Assembly: GCF_002005205.3 (NCBI RefSeq)
Contig: NZ_CP019701.2
Coordinates: 1,922,001 to 1,986,000, forward strand
Length of the DNA stretch: 64,000 bases
Direction of reading: 5' to 3'
From: Rhizobium rhizogenes
Lineage (GTDB): Bacteria > Pseudomonadota > Alphaproteobacteria > Rhizobiales > Rhizobiaceae
A program made the translations under genes and the position numbers. Of this stretch, positions 18,583 through 27,793 are shown piece by piece (within the stretch, counting starts at the first letter, position 1; each line of letters opens with the position of its first letter). The notes under the pieces are model-generated. The model was not told where the DNA came from. It did no database searches and saw only the letters and a program-made list of their open reading frames with translations.

Positions 18583-20496
18583 TCAGAACTCGGACCATTC
18601 CTGTGCCGACGCCGCCTGTCGCCCGCCCCCGAAGGCGGCAGCGATTTTATGCCCCATAGCGCGTGCCGGCGAAGGCTGCGGAACGGAGGCCGGACCGGCG
18701 ACAAGGATAGTCTCTGCCGCCTCCCGCAGTCGGAACTGCGCCAGAAGCGCGTTGAGAGCGCTTGCCTGCGAAGCGAGGCTGCCGCTGGCCGCCGTCGTCT
18801 GTTCCACCATGGCCGCATTTTTCTGGGTGCCCTGATCCATCAGGTTCACAGCGGAACTGATTTCCGAAAGGCCGGTCGACTGTTCGCGCGTGGAGATGAC
18901 GATGGATGCGACGTGGCGGTTGATATCACGCACCTCGTCGACGATCCCCGCCAGCGCCTCCCCGGTCTTGCCGACCAGCGTGACACCCTCGCGCACCTGC
19001 TCGCCGGAGCGGTTGATGAGGACCTTGATTTCCTTGGCGGCATTGGCCGAACGTTGCGCCAGTTCGCGCACCTCCTGCGCGACCACGGCGAACCCCTTGC
19101 CGGCGTCGCCCGCGCGCGCAGCCTCAACCCCGGCATTCAGTGCAAGAAGGTTGGTCTGGAAGGCAATCTCATCGATGACGCTGATGATATTGCTGATCTC
19201 ATTGGCGGATTTTTCGATATCCTGTACCGCCAGAACCGTGCGTGTAACGATTTGGCCGGACATTTCCGCACTTTCGCGCGCCCGTTCCACGATCCGGCCG
19301 GCCTCGGCAGCCCGATGGGCCGAATCCTTCACGGCCGTCGTCACCTGTTCAAGCGCCGCAGCTGTTTCCTCGACCGAAGAAGCCTGCTGCTCGGTGCGGC
19401 GGGAAAGATCGCCCGCCGCCGCCAGGATTTCACCGGCACCGGCATCGATGACCCGGGCATTTTCACCGACCGAGCGCAATGCCGATTGCAGCGTGGCGAC
19501 GGATTCGTTGAAATCGCCGCGCAAACCGTCAAGCCGCTCGGCAAAGGCCATGTCCAGACGGCAGGTCATGTCGCCCTGCGAAAGTTTCTTCAGCCCGGCA
19601 CCCAGATTTTCAACCGCGAAACGGATTTCTTCCGCCTCCCGCGCCTTCTGTGCTTCGTGCTCCAGACGTTCCCGCTCGCTGAGGCTGCGATTGGCCTCGG
19701 TTTCCCGCTCCAGGCGCTCTCGCTCGATGGCATTATCGCGGAACACGGCAACGGCCGCAGCCATTTCCCCGATCTCGTCCTTGCGGCCCGAATGCGGTAT
19801 GGAACTCGCATTATCGCCTGCCGCCAGACCGTTCATGGCGCGGGTGATGTCGTTGATCGGACGCGAAATGCGCAGGAAACTGAAGAGTGCGGCAACAAGC
19901 GCGACCGCGGCGGCGACAAGCATTGCGGCAACCGAGGTGAAGAAGGCAAACTGTCCGGCCGCTTCCGCCGCCTGCTGGTCCGCCAGACCACGCTGGCGAT
20001 TATCCTCGATCATCTCTTTCATCAGCGCACCGGCGGCATTGCCCACCGGCGTCATGCTGGAAACCTGCGCCCGCGCTGCATCGACATCGCCGGTGATGAC
20101 GATTTTTTTCAGCTCCGCACCCATGGCCTCGTAATTTGCGACCATCGTATTCAAGCGCTGGAATTTTTCCTTCGCTAAAGGCAGCTGCAGATGCGCGGCA
20201 TAGGCGTCGAAAGCTTCAGCGCGCTCCTGCTGGGTTTTGAGAATGCGCTGGAACAGGGCGTTTCGCGCCTCTGGCGTCGCGGCAGTCATGACCGCCAGAT
20301 AGTTCCGGCGAATATCGTTAAGCCTGTCGCCCAGATCGGCGATGATGAGCGACCGCTCCATGCGGCGAACGATATTGTCCGCCTGCTGCTCCATCTCGGT
20401 GACGGATCGCATGCTTGCAATTCCCTGCGCGAGGGAAAAGAGGACGGTGATGCCGAACAATGCCGGCAGAAGAATACGAATTCTGAAAATATGCAT
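18583..20496 (-). CDS. Methyl-accepting chemotaxis protein with C-terminal pentapeptide
   Basis: 637 residues. TM1 (about 8-28), a helical periplasmic sensor of about 155 residues, TM2 (about 187-210), two HAMP-like segments with a long coiled coil, then the signalling domain. The hairpin tip reads [21 protein letters not shown] (residues near 445). The protein ends EWSEF, with the aromatic residues spaced as in the NWETF pentapeptide that tethers CheR/CheB, so adaptation by methylation is likely. Start is the ATG at 20496; a TTG at 20511 is in frame. No other che gene is in the window. Ligand unknown. Confidence 0.94.
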   Translation of the reverse strand: MHIFRIRILLPALFGITVLFSLAQGIASMRSVTEMEQQADNIVRRMERSLIIADLGDRLNDIRRNYLAVMTAATPEARNALFQRILKTQQERAEAFDAYAAHLQLPLAKEKFQRLNTMVANYEAMGAELKKIVITGDVDAARAQVSSMTPVGNAAGALMKEMIEDNRQRGLADQQAAEAAGQFAFFTSVAAMLVAAAVALVAALFSFLRISRPINDITRAMNGLAAGDNASSIPHSGRKDEIGEMAAAVAVFRDNAIERERLERETEANRSLSERERLEHEAQKAREAEEIRFAVENLGAGLKKLSQGDMTCRLDMAFAERLDGLRGDFNESVATLQSALRSVGENARVIDAGAGEILAAAGDLSRRTEQQASSVEETAAALEQVTTAVKDSAHRAAEAGRIVERARESAEMSGQIVTRTVLAVQDIEKSANEISNIISVIDEIAFQTNLLALNAGVEAARAGDAGKGFAVVAQEVRELAQRSANAAKEIKVLINRSGEQVREGVTLVGKTGEALAGIVDEVRDINRHVASIVISTREQSTGLSEISSAVNLMDQGTQKNAAMVEQTTAASGSLASQASALNALLAQFRLREAAETILVAGPASVPQPSPARAMGHKIAAAFGGGRQAASAQEWSEF

Positions 20497-20694
20497 TGTT
20501 TTCGATCCCAAAAAAAATGAGCGCGTTCCTCCCGCGGCCTTTTTTTACACGCATCGATAAACAAGAGCTTACCGCCGGATCATAAATTTTAGGTTGAATA
20601 AATCTTTTTATAAACGGAATAGCTAAAGGTATTAGCAACCAATGATTTTATATTTATGCATATTTGAACGAATGCGGACTCACCCCTGCCACCC
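20497..20694. promoter_or_regulatory. AT-rich upstream region of the chemoreceptor gene
   Basis: 198 bp, AT-rich from about 20575 to 20670, holding the likely chemoreceptor promoter. No intrinsic terminator for the ABC gene that ends at 20695 was recognised. Confidence 0.35.
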
Positions 20695-22563
20695 TCAGGC
20701 CGTCTCTTCAGCGGCGAGAAAACCGCCCGACTGCCGCGCCCAGAGTTCCGAATAAAGCCCACCCTGCAGGACGAGATCGGAATGGCTGCCCTGCTCCACA
20801 ATACGGCCCTGATCCATCACGATCAGCCGGTCGAGAGCCGCGATCGTCGACAGCCGGTGGGCGATGGCGAGCACCGTCTTGCCCTGCATCAGCTCGTCCA
20901 GATTGCTCTGGATCGCCGCCTCCACCTCCGAATCGAGCGCCGAGGTCGCCTCGTCGAGCACGAGGATTGGCGCGTCCTTCAGCATCACGCGAGCGATGGC
21001 GATGCGCTGGCGCTGACCGCCGGAGAGTTTCACCCCGCGTTCGCCCACATGTGCGTCGAAACCGGTCCGGCCGCGTTGATCCTCCAGCCGCTCGATGAAA
21101 TCATCCGCCTTGGCCCGGCGTGTCGCCTCCCGCAATTGCGCTTCGGTGGCGTCCATGCGGCCGAACATGATGTTGTCACGGATGGAGCGATGCAAAAGCG
21201 AGGTATCCTGCGTGACCATGCCTATATGGGCGCGCAGCGATTCCTGCGTTACCCGGGCGATATCCTGACCGTCGATCAGGATGCGGCCTTTCTCCACATC
21301 GTAAAAGCGCAGGAGCAGGTTGACGAGCGTGGATTTGCCCGCGCCAGAGCGTCCGACAATGCCGACTTTCTCGCCCGCCTTGATATCGAGGTTGAGATTG
21401 TCGATGACACCATTGGCCCGCCCGTAATGGAAGCTGACATTCTCAAAGCGGATACTCGGCTTCTTGACCTCCAGCACCGCCGCATCCGGCGTATCGACCA
21501 GACCGATCGGCTGCGAAATCAACTCGGCAGCATTCTGCACCGTGCCGAAATTGCGCATGATGCCGTTGAACTGCGTCATCAAGCGGCCGAGCAGGAAATT
21601 GAGACGCAGCACCAGCGCCAGCGTGAAGGCGACCGCACCGGAACTGATCCTGCCGGACAGCCACAGATCGATGCACAACGCCGCCATCGAGGTGATCATC
21701 ACGCCTGACAGCAGCGCCATGGAGGCGCGCACGCCGGTAATGAACCGCGTGAAGGTCATGGTCGCGTTCTGGAAGATGTCGAAACCCTGCCGCATGTAGC
21801 GGTCATTCGCATCGTCACGTCCGAACAGCCGGAGCGTCTGGATATTGCTATAGGCATCCACCATGCGGCCGGAAAGCATGGAGGCGGCTTCCGCCGTCTC
21901 TTTCGAATGGTAACGGATGCGCGGCACGAAATAACGCGCCAGCGCCGAGAAGATGAGCACCCAGACGAGGACGACAAGAGCAAGCCGCCAGTCCAGCCCG
22001 CCGATCAGAAACAGCATAGAGACGGAATAGATGCCGACAAACCAGACGCTTTCCATCAGCGAGGTGACGAGATCACCCGCCGCCTGCCCGCCGGACCAGA
22101 CCTTGGTGACGATGCGGCCGGAAAAATCATTCTGGAAAAAGGAAAGCGATTGCCGCGCCACATGCATGTAGGACTGCCAGCGCACCAGATTGTAAAAACC
22201 GGGCGTGATGATCTGTTGGTCCACCAGTGCCGTAATCATCGTGACAACGAAGCGCACGACGCCGATCAGCACCAGCATGCCCACCAGTTCGCCGCCATGG
22301 GCAGCCAGAAGTCCGGCCCAGCCATCGCCCGGCTTGACGGTCGAAAGAATATCCACCAGCCGCCCGACGAACCAGAACAACGCCGCCTCGATGGCCGCCG
22401 TCAGCCCGCCCAGCACCAGCATGGCGAAAAACGGCGCCTTGGCCTGTGAAATATAAAACCAGATGAAAGCGAATGTGTTTTCAGGCGGCCTCAGGTCGTC
22501 CTTCCGGGCGAAAGGCCTGATCCAGTTCTCGAAGAACTCGAAGATGCGCGTAATGACCATCAT
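20695..22563 (-). CDS. ABC half-exporter, fused membrane and ATPase domains (second of pair)
   Basis: 622 residues. A six-helix exporter domain (about 45-340) is followed by the nucleotide-binding domain: Walker A GRSGAGKST (about 404), signature LSGGQRQR, Walker B ILVLDEATSALDSE (about 537) with the catalytic Glu, and the H-loop IAHRLS. Resembles MsbA/multidrug exporters. It is a close paralogue of the protein at 23292-25142; both have complete ATPase sites, so each could work as a homodimer or they could pair. Substrate unknown. Confidence 0.93.
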   Translation of the reverse strand: MMVITRIFEFFENWIRPFARKDDLRPPENTFAFIWFYISQAKAPFFAMLVLGGLTAAIEAALFWFVGRLVDILSTVKPGDGWAGLLAAHGGELVGMLVLIGVVRFVVTMITALVDQQIITPGFYNLVRWQSYMHVARQSLSFFQNDFSGRIVTKVWSGGQAAGDLVTSLMESVWFVGIYSVSMLFLIGGLDWRLALVVLVWVLIFSALARYFVPRIRYHSKETAEAASMLSGRMVDAYSNIQTLRLFGRDDANDRYMRQGFDIFQNATMTFTRFITGVRASMALLSGVMITSMAALCIDLWLSGRISSGAVAFTLALVLRLNFLLGRLMTQFNGIMRNFGTVQNAAELISQPIGLVDTPDAAVLEVKKPSIRFENVSFHYGRANGVIDNLNLDIKAGEKVGIVGRSGAGKSTLVNLLLRFYDVEKGRILIDGQDIARVTQESLRAHIGMVTQDTSLLHRSIRDNIMFGRMDATEAQLREATRRAKADDFIERLEDQRGRTGFDAHVGERGVKLSGGQRQRIAIARVMLKDAPILVLDEATSALDSEVEAAIQSNLDELMQGKTVLAIAHRLSTIAALDRLIVMDQGRIVEQGSHSDLVLQGGLYSELWARQSGGFLAAEETA

Positions 22564-22682
22564 CCGGATATAGGCGGATTCCCGGCTGGCGAACAGCCGC
22601 GGAGCCTTTGCGAAGAGATTATATTTCGGTAACGTTCGTGAAATGAAACGGACGGGAATGAAACGGACGCCAGGCGATGTCG

Positions 22683-23120
22683 CTACTTCAGGGCGATGAG
22701 TCCAGCGTCCGTAGGGCGGAATCCACAGGCGTCGAAGTAAAATGGCCGGAGATGCGGATCAAAATCCACATGGAGCCACTCGCAGGTGGTATCTTTCGCC
22801 CGATCAACCACCTCCCGCATCAGCGCCTTTGCAATGCCCCGACGCTGGAAAGTCAACGACACCATTGTGTCGAGAACAAACGCGTGAACCCCGCCATCCC
22901 ATGCGACGTTAACGAACCCGACGAGCTTCCCCGAATGGCGGGTACACACCCAGCCGAGACTGAAGCGATTGACCTGTGACCACCAGTCATCGGTGAGGAT
23001 TCGATGCTCAAAGCACTCGGCATGGAGGGCATTGACCTCGGCATTCCCGAACGCTCCACGCCACTCGGTCGTAAACCCGGAAGAGGCGGATTTTTGCGGT
23101 GATATCAGCTCCATTCGCAT
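22683..23120 (-). CDS. GNAT-family N-acetyltransferase lying between two ABC half-exporters
   Basis: 145 residues from the ATG at 23120 (GGAGCAAAGGG upstream). Acetyl-CoA-binding region DTMVSLTFQRRGIAKALMREVVDRAK and C-terminal LRPFYFDACGFRPT are typical. It sits in the same direction between the two exporter genes, 119 bp before the second, so could share their transcript, although a terminator at 23255-23283 separates it from the first exporter. Substrate unknown; a link to drug modification is speculation. Confidence 0.85.
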   Translation of the reverse strand: MRMELISPQKSASSGFTTEWRGAFGNAEVNALHAECFEHRILTDDWWSQVNRFSLGWVCTRHSGKLVGFVNVAWDGGVHAFVLDTMVSLTFQRRGIAKALMREVVDRAKDTTCEWLHVDFDPHLRPFYFDACGFRPTDAGLIALK

Positions 23121-23180
23121 CCCTTTGCTCCGGCTCCGGAATCCGACGCGATCAGCGCCTGATCGCAAAAGACCCGTTTC

Positions 23181-23232
23181 TCACGGCGCAGACAGGCCAT
23201 TGCTGGATGCCGGCTCAAATCCGGCATGACGA
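23181..23232. repeat. Dispersed intergenic repeat, truncated copy
   Basis: Matches the outer half of the 45094-45208 element in reverse orientation: TCACGGCGCAGAC, then CTGGATGCCGGCTCAA and CCGGCATGACG. The other half is missing. Confidence 0.6.
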
Positions 23233-23254
23233 CAGAGAGGTTTAGGCCTTCGAC

Positions 23255-23283
23255 AAAAAAGGGCGGGATCGCTCCCGCCCTTT
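23255..23283 (-). terminator. Intrinsic terminator of the first ABC half-exporter
   Basis: GGGCGGGA (23261-23268) and TCCCGCCC (23273-23280) form an 8-bp perfect stem with a 4-nt loop, extended by A-T pairs. Read on the minus strand it is followed by TTTTTT. Confidence 0.88.
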
Positions 23284-23291
23284 CTCTTTCC

Positions 23292-25142
23292 TTATTCCGC
23301 GGCCACTTCCGCTTCGTGGTCGGCGATGAAGCCGCCGGACTGGCGCCGCCACAGATCGGCATAGATACCGCCCATCGCCACCAGCTCCGCATGGCTGCCC
23401 GCCTCGACGATCTGGCCCTTGTCGAGGATGATAAGCCGGTCCATTTCCGTCAGCGTCGAAAGGCGGTGGGCGATCGCAATCACCGTCTTGCCTTCCATCA
23501 GCGAGAACAGGTTCTCCTGGATAGCCGCCTCGACTTCGGAGTCGAGCGCCGAGGTCGCCTCGTCCAGCACCAGAATCGGCGCGTTCTTGAGGAAGACGCG
23601 GGCGATCGCGATACGCTGGCGCTGGCCGCCTGACAGTTTCACGCCGCGCTCGCCCACCTGGGCATCGAGACCCTGGCGACCATGCATGTCGACCAGCGTT
23701 TCGATGAAGTCCCAGGCATTCGCCCGCTTTGCCGCCGCGATCACCTGCTCGTCAGTGGCCTCGGGATGGCCATAGGCGATGTTGTCGCGGATCGACCGGT
23801 GCAGCAGCGAAGTATCCTGCGTCACCACGCCGATCAGCTCGCGCAGGCTGTCCTGCGACACCTTGGAAATGTCCTGCCCGTCGATGGTGATCCTGCCCGC
23901 TTCCAGATCATAGAAGCGCAGCAGCAGGTTCATCAGCGTCGTCTTGCCGGCGCCCGAGCGGCCGACGAGACCGACCTTCTCACCCGGCTTGATATCCAGC
24001 GTCAGCCCGTCGATCACGCCCTTGTTCTTGCCGTAGTGGAAGCGGACATTGTCATAACGGATGGCGCCCTGCGGTGCCGCAAGCTGCGGCGCCTTGGCGA
24101 CATCGACGATATCGTGCGGTTTCGTCATCATCGACATGCCGTCATAGACAGTGCCGATATTTTCGAACAGCGACGTGACTTCCCACATGATCCACTGCGA
24201 CATGCCGTTGACGCGCATGGCAAGGCTGATGGCGATGGCGACCGAACCGGCCGTCACCGAACCCTGCATCCAGAAATAAAGACCGAGCGCCGCCGTGGAA
24301 AACAGCACCACGGCATTGTTGAGGTCGATCAGGATGTTGAAGCCGGAGATCTTGCGCATCTGGCGGTGAACGGTTCCGAGAAACACGTTCATGCCATCCC
24401 GTGCATATCTCTCCTCGCGGCCCGCATGGGAGAACAGCTTGATCGTCGAGATATTGGTATAGCTGTCGACGATCCGGCCCGTCATCATCGAACGCGCATC
24501 GGCCTGCTCCTGCGCCAGCCGGCCGAGTTTCGGCACGAAATAGGCAAGAATAGCCATATAGATGCCGAGCCAGGCCAGCAGCGGAATGACCAGCCGCCAG
24601 TCCGCCGCCGCCACCATGAACAGCATCGAGACGACGAAGCTGATGGCGTAGACAAAAACGTCGATCACCTTCAGCGCCACTTCGCGGATCGCCAGCGCCG
24701 TCTGCATCACCTTGGTCGAGACCCGGCCCGCAAACTCGTTGGCGAAAAAGTTCATGGAGTGGCGCAGCAGGAAGCGGTGCATTTTCCAGCGCGCGATCAT
24801 GCCGAAATTGCCGGCAAGCGTCTGGTGCATCGTCATCGTGTGGATCGCGCCCATCAGCGGCAGCAGGAAAAGCACCAGTCCGGCCATACCGATCAGATGC
24901 CAGCCCTCATCGGCAAAAAACGTCTCGCGATTGGCCGTGGAAAGCCAGTCGACGATATTGCCGAGGAATTTGTAGAGCATGGCTTCCGCAATGGCGATGC
25001 CCATGGACATCAGGCCGAGCAGCAGCAGCCACGGCCATGCGGGCTTCACATAGTGCCACAGGAACGACAGCAATTTCTTCGGCGGCACGGAGGGCGTCGA
25101 AGACGGAAAGGGATCAAGGCGTTTTTCAAACCAGCCAAACAT
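23292..25142 (-). CDS. ABC half-exporter, fused membrane and ATPase domains (first of pair)
   Basis: 616 residues from the ATG at 25142, which has CGGAGC about 9 nt upstream (an upstream in-frame start would add 21 residues). Six-helix exporter domain, then Walker A GRSGAGKTT (about 392), LSGGQRQR, ILVLDEATSALDSE (about 525) and IAHRLST, all canonical. Multidrug/lipid exporter type. An 18-codon reading frame with a strong ribosome site and hairpin-forming leader precede it, suggesting control by attenuation. Own terminator downstream. Confidence 0.93.
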   Translation of the reverse strand: MFGWFEKRLDPFPSSTPSVPPKKLLSFLWHYVKPAWPWLLLLGLMSMGIAIAEAMLYKFLGNIVDWLSTANRETFFADEGWHLIGMAGLVLFLLPLMGAIHTMTMHQTLAGNFGMIARWKMHRFLLRHSMNFFANEFAGRVSTKVMQTALAIREVALKVIDVFVYAISFVVSMLFMVAAADWRLVIPLLAWLGIYMAILAYFVPKLGRLAQEQADARSMMTGRIVDSYTNISTIKLFSHAGREERYARDGMNVFLGTVHRQMRKISGFNILIDLNNAVVLFSTAALGLYFWMQGSVTAGSVAIAISLAMRVNGMSQWIMWEVTSLFENIGTVYDGMSMMTKPHDIVDVAKAPQLAAPQGAIRYDNVRFHYGKNKGVIDGLTLDIKPGEKVGLVGRSGAGKTTLMNLLLRFYDLEAGRITIDGQDISKVSQDSLRELIGVVTQDTSLLHRSIRDNIAYGHPEATDEQVIAAAKRANAWDFIETLVDMHGRQGLDAQVGERGVKLSGGQRQRIAIARVFLKNAPILVLDEATSALDSEVEAAIQENLFSLMEGKTVIAIAHRLSTLTEMDRLIILDKGQIVEAGSHAELVAMGGIYADLWRRQSGGFIADHEAEVAAE

Positions 25143-25293
25143 AGGCCAAGCTCCGGCAATCAATCGCCCCATCGTGAAAGGTGAGCGGACGCAAATATGG
25201 CTCACGACGGAACGGAGAAGTCTTTGGATATGGCCGTGACAGCCACATGACGAATCGGAATATGGGAAACGCGGTCGAACCGCGGAGTAACAC
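25143..25293 (-). promoter_or_regulatory. Leader region of the ABC half-exporter with candidate attenuator hairpins
   Basis: Between the leader reading frame and the exporter start. Hairpins on the minus strand: CGCGGT-TCG-ACCGCG (25270-25284) followed by TTT, and GGCGAT/ATTGCC directly before the exporter's ribosome site. The latter could hide that site. Whether these switch with leader translation is inferred. Confidence 0.45.
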
Positions 25294-25350
25294 CTAAGCC
25301 AGCAGCGGCACTACTGGGGCCGGGAGGCGAAAGCGAACGTAAATATCCAT
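25294..25350 (-). CDS. Candidate 18-residue leader peptide upstream of the ABC half-exporter
   Basis: Reads MDIYVRFRLPAPVVPLLA and stops with TAG. GGGAGG lies 5 nt before the ATG, one of the best ribosome sites in the window. It begins 206 bp upstream of the exporter. Arg-Phe-Arg at residues 6-8 fits the R/K-x-R/K motif known to stall ribosomes in the presence of macrolides, and the PAPVVP segment is also slow to translate. Its last seven codons can form a hairpin (CCAGTAG with CTGCTGG). Too short for homology; proposed by analogy with bmrB-bmrCD of Bacillus. Confidence 0.5.
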   Translation of the reverse strand: MDIYVRFRLPAPVVPLLA

Positions 25351-25523
25351 GCGAACCTCCCTGAGCTGGTGTTGAAGATGTGGCCTTGTAGCGCAAAAAT
25401 TAGTCAATGACCAGCCGGAAAGATACTGATGCGCTGGAAAACTCTCGATTGTGGCGGACATGGCCAAATGGGCGGATTTACCCGCTAAGGTTTCCGCCCG
25501 GCAGCAGACACGAATGTGTCGTC

Positions 25524-26399
25524 TTATTCAGCGGCGTCCTGCGCCTTGCCACTCTCATATTGCGTGATCAGCTCGACCATTCCGGCCTGCGTATGGCGCT
25601 TGAGTTCCCGGCGATCGCTGGGCTGCGGCGCGAAGGTGACGGTCAGGCCCGTATCCCGCACCGTGCCGATAGCGAAAGACGCCCCGGACAACATGCGCAC
25701 GCCCTCATGCAGCCATAGCGGATCCGTGGCGAAATGCTGGCCGATGCCGACCACCACGGGAATACCCTGCCAGTGCGACATGCGGTCATAGTGGATGTGG
25801 CCTGCGAGGATGCCGATGACATCATGTTCGAACAGCAGCTCGTCCAGCGCCTCGGTATCGTCAAAGGACAGGGATTCCCATTCCGCCTCGGCACGGTCGA
25901 AATCGAGCGCCGGCGCATGGTGCATCACCAGAAGTTTCGGCAGTTCCGGGTGGTTTTCAAGTTCGTCCTCAAGCCATTCGATCTGACCGGGCTCGAAAGC
26001 GCCGCCGACCTTGCCGGGAACACTGGTATCCATGACGATGACATGAATGCCGGCCACGACCTGCGCATGATCGTAAGGTTCTTCCACATCCTCATGACGG
26101 TCGAGCATCACGGGGTAAAAGCCGTCGCGGCGGTCATGATTGCCGAGCGCAAAAAGGACGGGCACATCCAGTTCCGCCTCAGCCATCAGCCGCTTCAGCT
26201 CCTCATAGCTGCCGGCATCGCCCCGGTTGGTCAGGTCGCCGCTGACGACGATGAATTCCGGCGGCGGCACCAGCGCCTTGACCTGCGCGAGCGTTGCAGA
26301 CAGCGTGGCCGATGTCTCGGAATAAAGATCATCATCCTGCACCTGCGGATTACCGATATGCAGATCGGTCAGATGGACGAAATTCACCCGTTCGGACAT
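25524..26399 (-). CDS. Metallophosphoesterase, class III cyclic-nucleotide phosphodiesterase-like
   Basis: 291 residues. Calcineurin-fold metal motifs in order: TDLHIG (DxH), VVSGDLTNRGD (GDxxxxG), LGNHDRRDG (GNHD), LLVMHHAP, and GILAGHIHYD (GHxH). Close in pattern to CpdA-type enzymes that hydrolyse cAMP or phosphodiesters. It is encoded alone, facing a DUF925 gene. Confidence 0.93.
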   Translation of the reverse strand: MSERVNFVHLTDLHIGNPQVQDDDLYSETSATLSATLAQVKALVPPPEFIVVSGDLTNRGDAGSYEELKRLMAEAELDVPVLFALGNHDRRDGFYPVMLDRHEDVEEPYDHAQVVAGIHVIVMDTSVPGKVGGAFEPGQIEWLEDELENHPELPKLLVMHHAPALDFDRAEAEWESLSFDDTEALDELLFEHDVIGILAGHIHYDRMSHWQGIPVVVGIGQHFATDPLWLHEGVRMLSGASFAIGTVRDTGLTVTFAPQPSDRRELKRHTQAGMVELITQYESGKAQDAAE

Positions 26400-26543
26400 G
26401 GCTTTTTTCCTGTCATCGCTACTGCAGGATGACTAGCATCGGCGCATGACAGCCGAATGACCCGGCGCTCTGAAACTCCGTGACAATGACGATCCATGCT
26501 GGAACATGGGAAACCTGACCGGCAGACTGATTCACGGCGAACC

Positions 26544-27104
26544 ATGGCGATTTCCGAACGGCAATTCATCGAATACGTCACGCAAAACCAAACCAACGCC
26601 TGGCTGCTGGATGGTCTTGCCGACCTGCAGCTGCCGCAGGCCACATTGACGGCGGGATGTCTGTTCCAGACCGTCTGGAACCTCAAAAGCGGTTACGAGC
26701 CTGAACGGGCCATCAAGGACTACGACGTCTTCTATTTCGATGCCGGCGATCTTTCATGGGAAGCGGAAGACGCGGTGATCCGGCGGGCCAACCGGCTCCT
26801 CGGCGATCTGGCGGAGAAGGTCGAGATCAGGAATCAGGCGCGCGTGCACCTGTGGTATGAACGGAAATTCGGCGCTTTCTGTCCGCCCCTGAAGCGGGTT
26901 GAAGACGGTATCGACCGATATCTGGTTGCCTGCACGCGCCTCGGAATAAGGATTGGAGACCGCAGCCTTTATGCGCCGGACGGGCTGGACGACATGTGGA
27001 ACGGCATCCTGCGTCTCAATCCGAACAATCCGCAAATCGATCTCTTCGAACGCAAATGCCGTGACTACCAGACAAGATGGCCCTGGCTCACGATGGCGGT
27101 TTGA
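26544..27104 (+). CDS. Nucleotidyltransferase-fold protein (DUF925)
   Basis: 186 residues. The DUF925 pattern is present: LPQATLTAGCLFQTVWN, then KDYDVFYFD with acidic pair typical of a polymerase-beta nucleotidyltransferase, VRNQARVHLWYE-like NQARVHLWYERKFG, and DGLDDMWNGILRLNP. Function of the family is not established. Start 26544 is preferred over 26496 by homology, though neither has a strong ribosome site. trmL follows after 54 bp. Confidence 0.85.
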   Translation: MAISERQFIEYVTQNQTNAWLLDGLADLQLPQATLTAGCLFQTVWNLKSGYEPERAIKDYDVFYFDAGDLSWEAEDAVIRRANRLLGDLAEKVEIRNQARVHLWYERKFGAFCPPLKRVEDGIDRYLVACTRLGIRIGDRSLYAPDGLDDMWNGILRLNPNNPQIDLFERKCRDYQTRWPWLTMAV

Positions 27105-27158
27105 GGTCCGCTCGTGTTAAGCGTTCTGTATGAAGCGCGTAACACCGGCATAGAAAAC

Positions 27159-27620
27159 ATGAACAACATCAGGATCGCCCTCTACCAGCCCGATATTCCC
27201 GGCAATACTGGCACCATCCTGCGGCTGGCCGCCTGTCTCGGCCTTGGCGTCGATATCATCGAGCCGGCCGGTTTCGATATTTCCGACCGCAATCTGAAAC
27301 GGGCGGGCATGGATTATATCGCCGCTGCGGCGCTGACGCGCCATGTCAGCTGGGACCGTTTCGAGGAATGGCGTGCGACCACCGGCCGCCGCCTCGTCCT
27401 CGCCTCCACCAAGGCCGCCCTGCCCTATACGGATATCGGTTACCACCCCGACGATATCCTCCTCTTCGGCCGGGAAAGCGCCGGCGTGCCCGACCATGTG
27501 CACGACAAGGCCGATGAGCGAATCATCATCCCCATGGTGGCTGGACAACGCTCCATCAACGTCGCCATGTCGGCCGCGATGATCACCGGCGAGGCGCTGC
27601 GCCAGACGGCATGGGTGTGA
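27159..27620 (+). CDS. trmL: tRNA (cytidine(34)/uridine(34)-2'-O)-methyltransferase
   Basis: 153 residues, a minimal SPOUT methyltransferase with a deep trefoil knot. Motifs: IALYQPDIPGNTGTILRLAACLG, LLFGRESAGVPDHVHD (SAM knot), and RIIIPMVAGQRSINVAMSAAMITGEALRQ. It methylates the ribose of the wobble base in certain Leu tRNAs. Start 27159 is set by homology. Confidence 0.95.
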   Translation: MNNIRIALYQPDIPGNTGTILRLAACLGLGVDIIEPAGFDISDRNLKRAGMDYIAAAALTRHVSWDRFEEWRATTGRRLVLASTKAALPYTDIGYHPDDILLFGRESAGVPDHVHDKADERIIIPMVAGQRSINVAMSAAMITGEALRQTAWV

Positions 27621-27793
27621 CCTGCCATCTTTGCAGCCATTTTTTCAGGCAAATATGAAAATTGACCGTTTTTACCGCGAAACTGTCGCAACCCGGCCTG
27701 TACCGAAGGCGTTAGCGCTCCTATACTGATTAGCCGGACAATAAAAATCGCTCTCGCCGGAACCATCCGCCGGCGGGTGTGAGGAGACGTCGC

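Noticed and set aside
18583..20496. Part of a chemotaxis operon
   Set aside because: No che, flagellar or CheW-type gene is adjacent; the receptor stands alone.
20695..25142. Asymmetric heterodimeric exporter with one degenerate ATP site
   Set aside because: Both half-exporters have intact Walker A, signature, Walker B Glu and H-loop motifs.
25267..25285. GGTTCGACC resembling a tRNA T-arm
   Set aside because: No acceptor, D or anticodon arm can be built around it; it is a short hairpin in the exporter leader.
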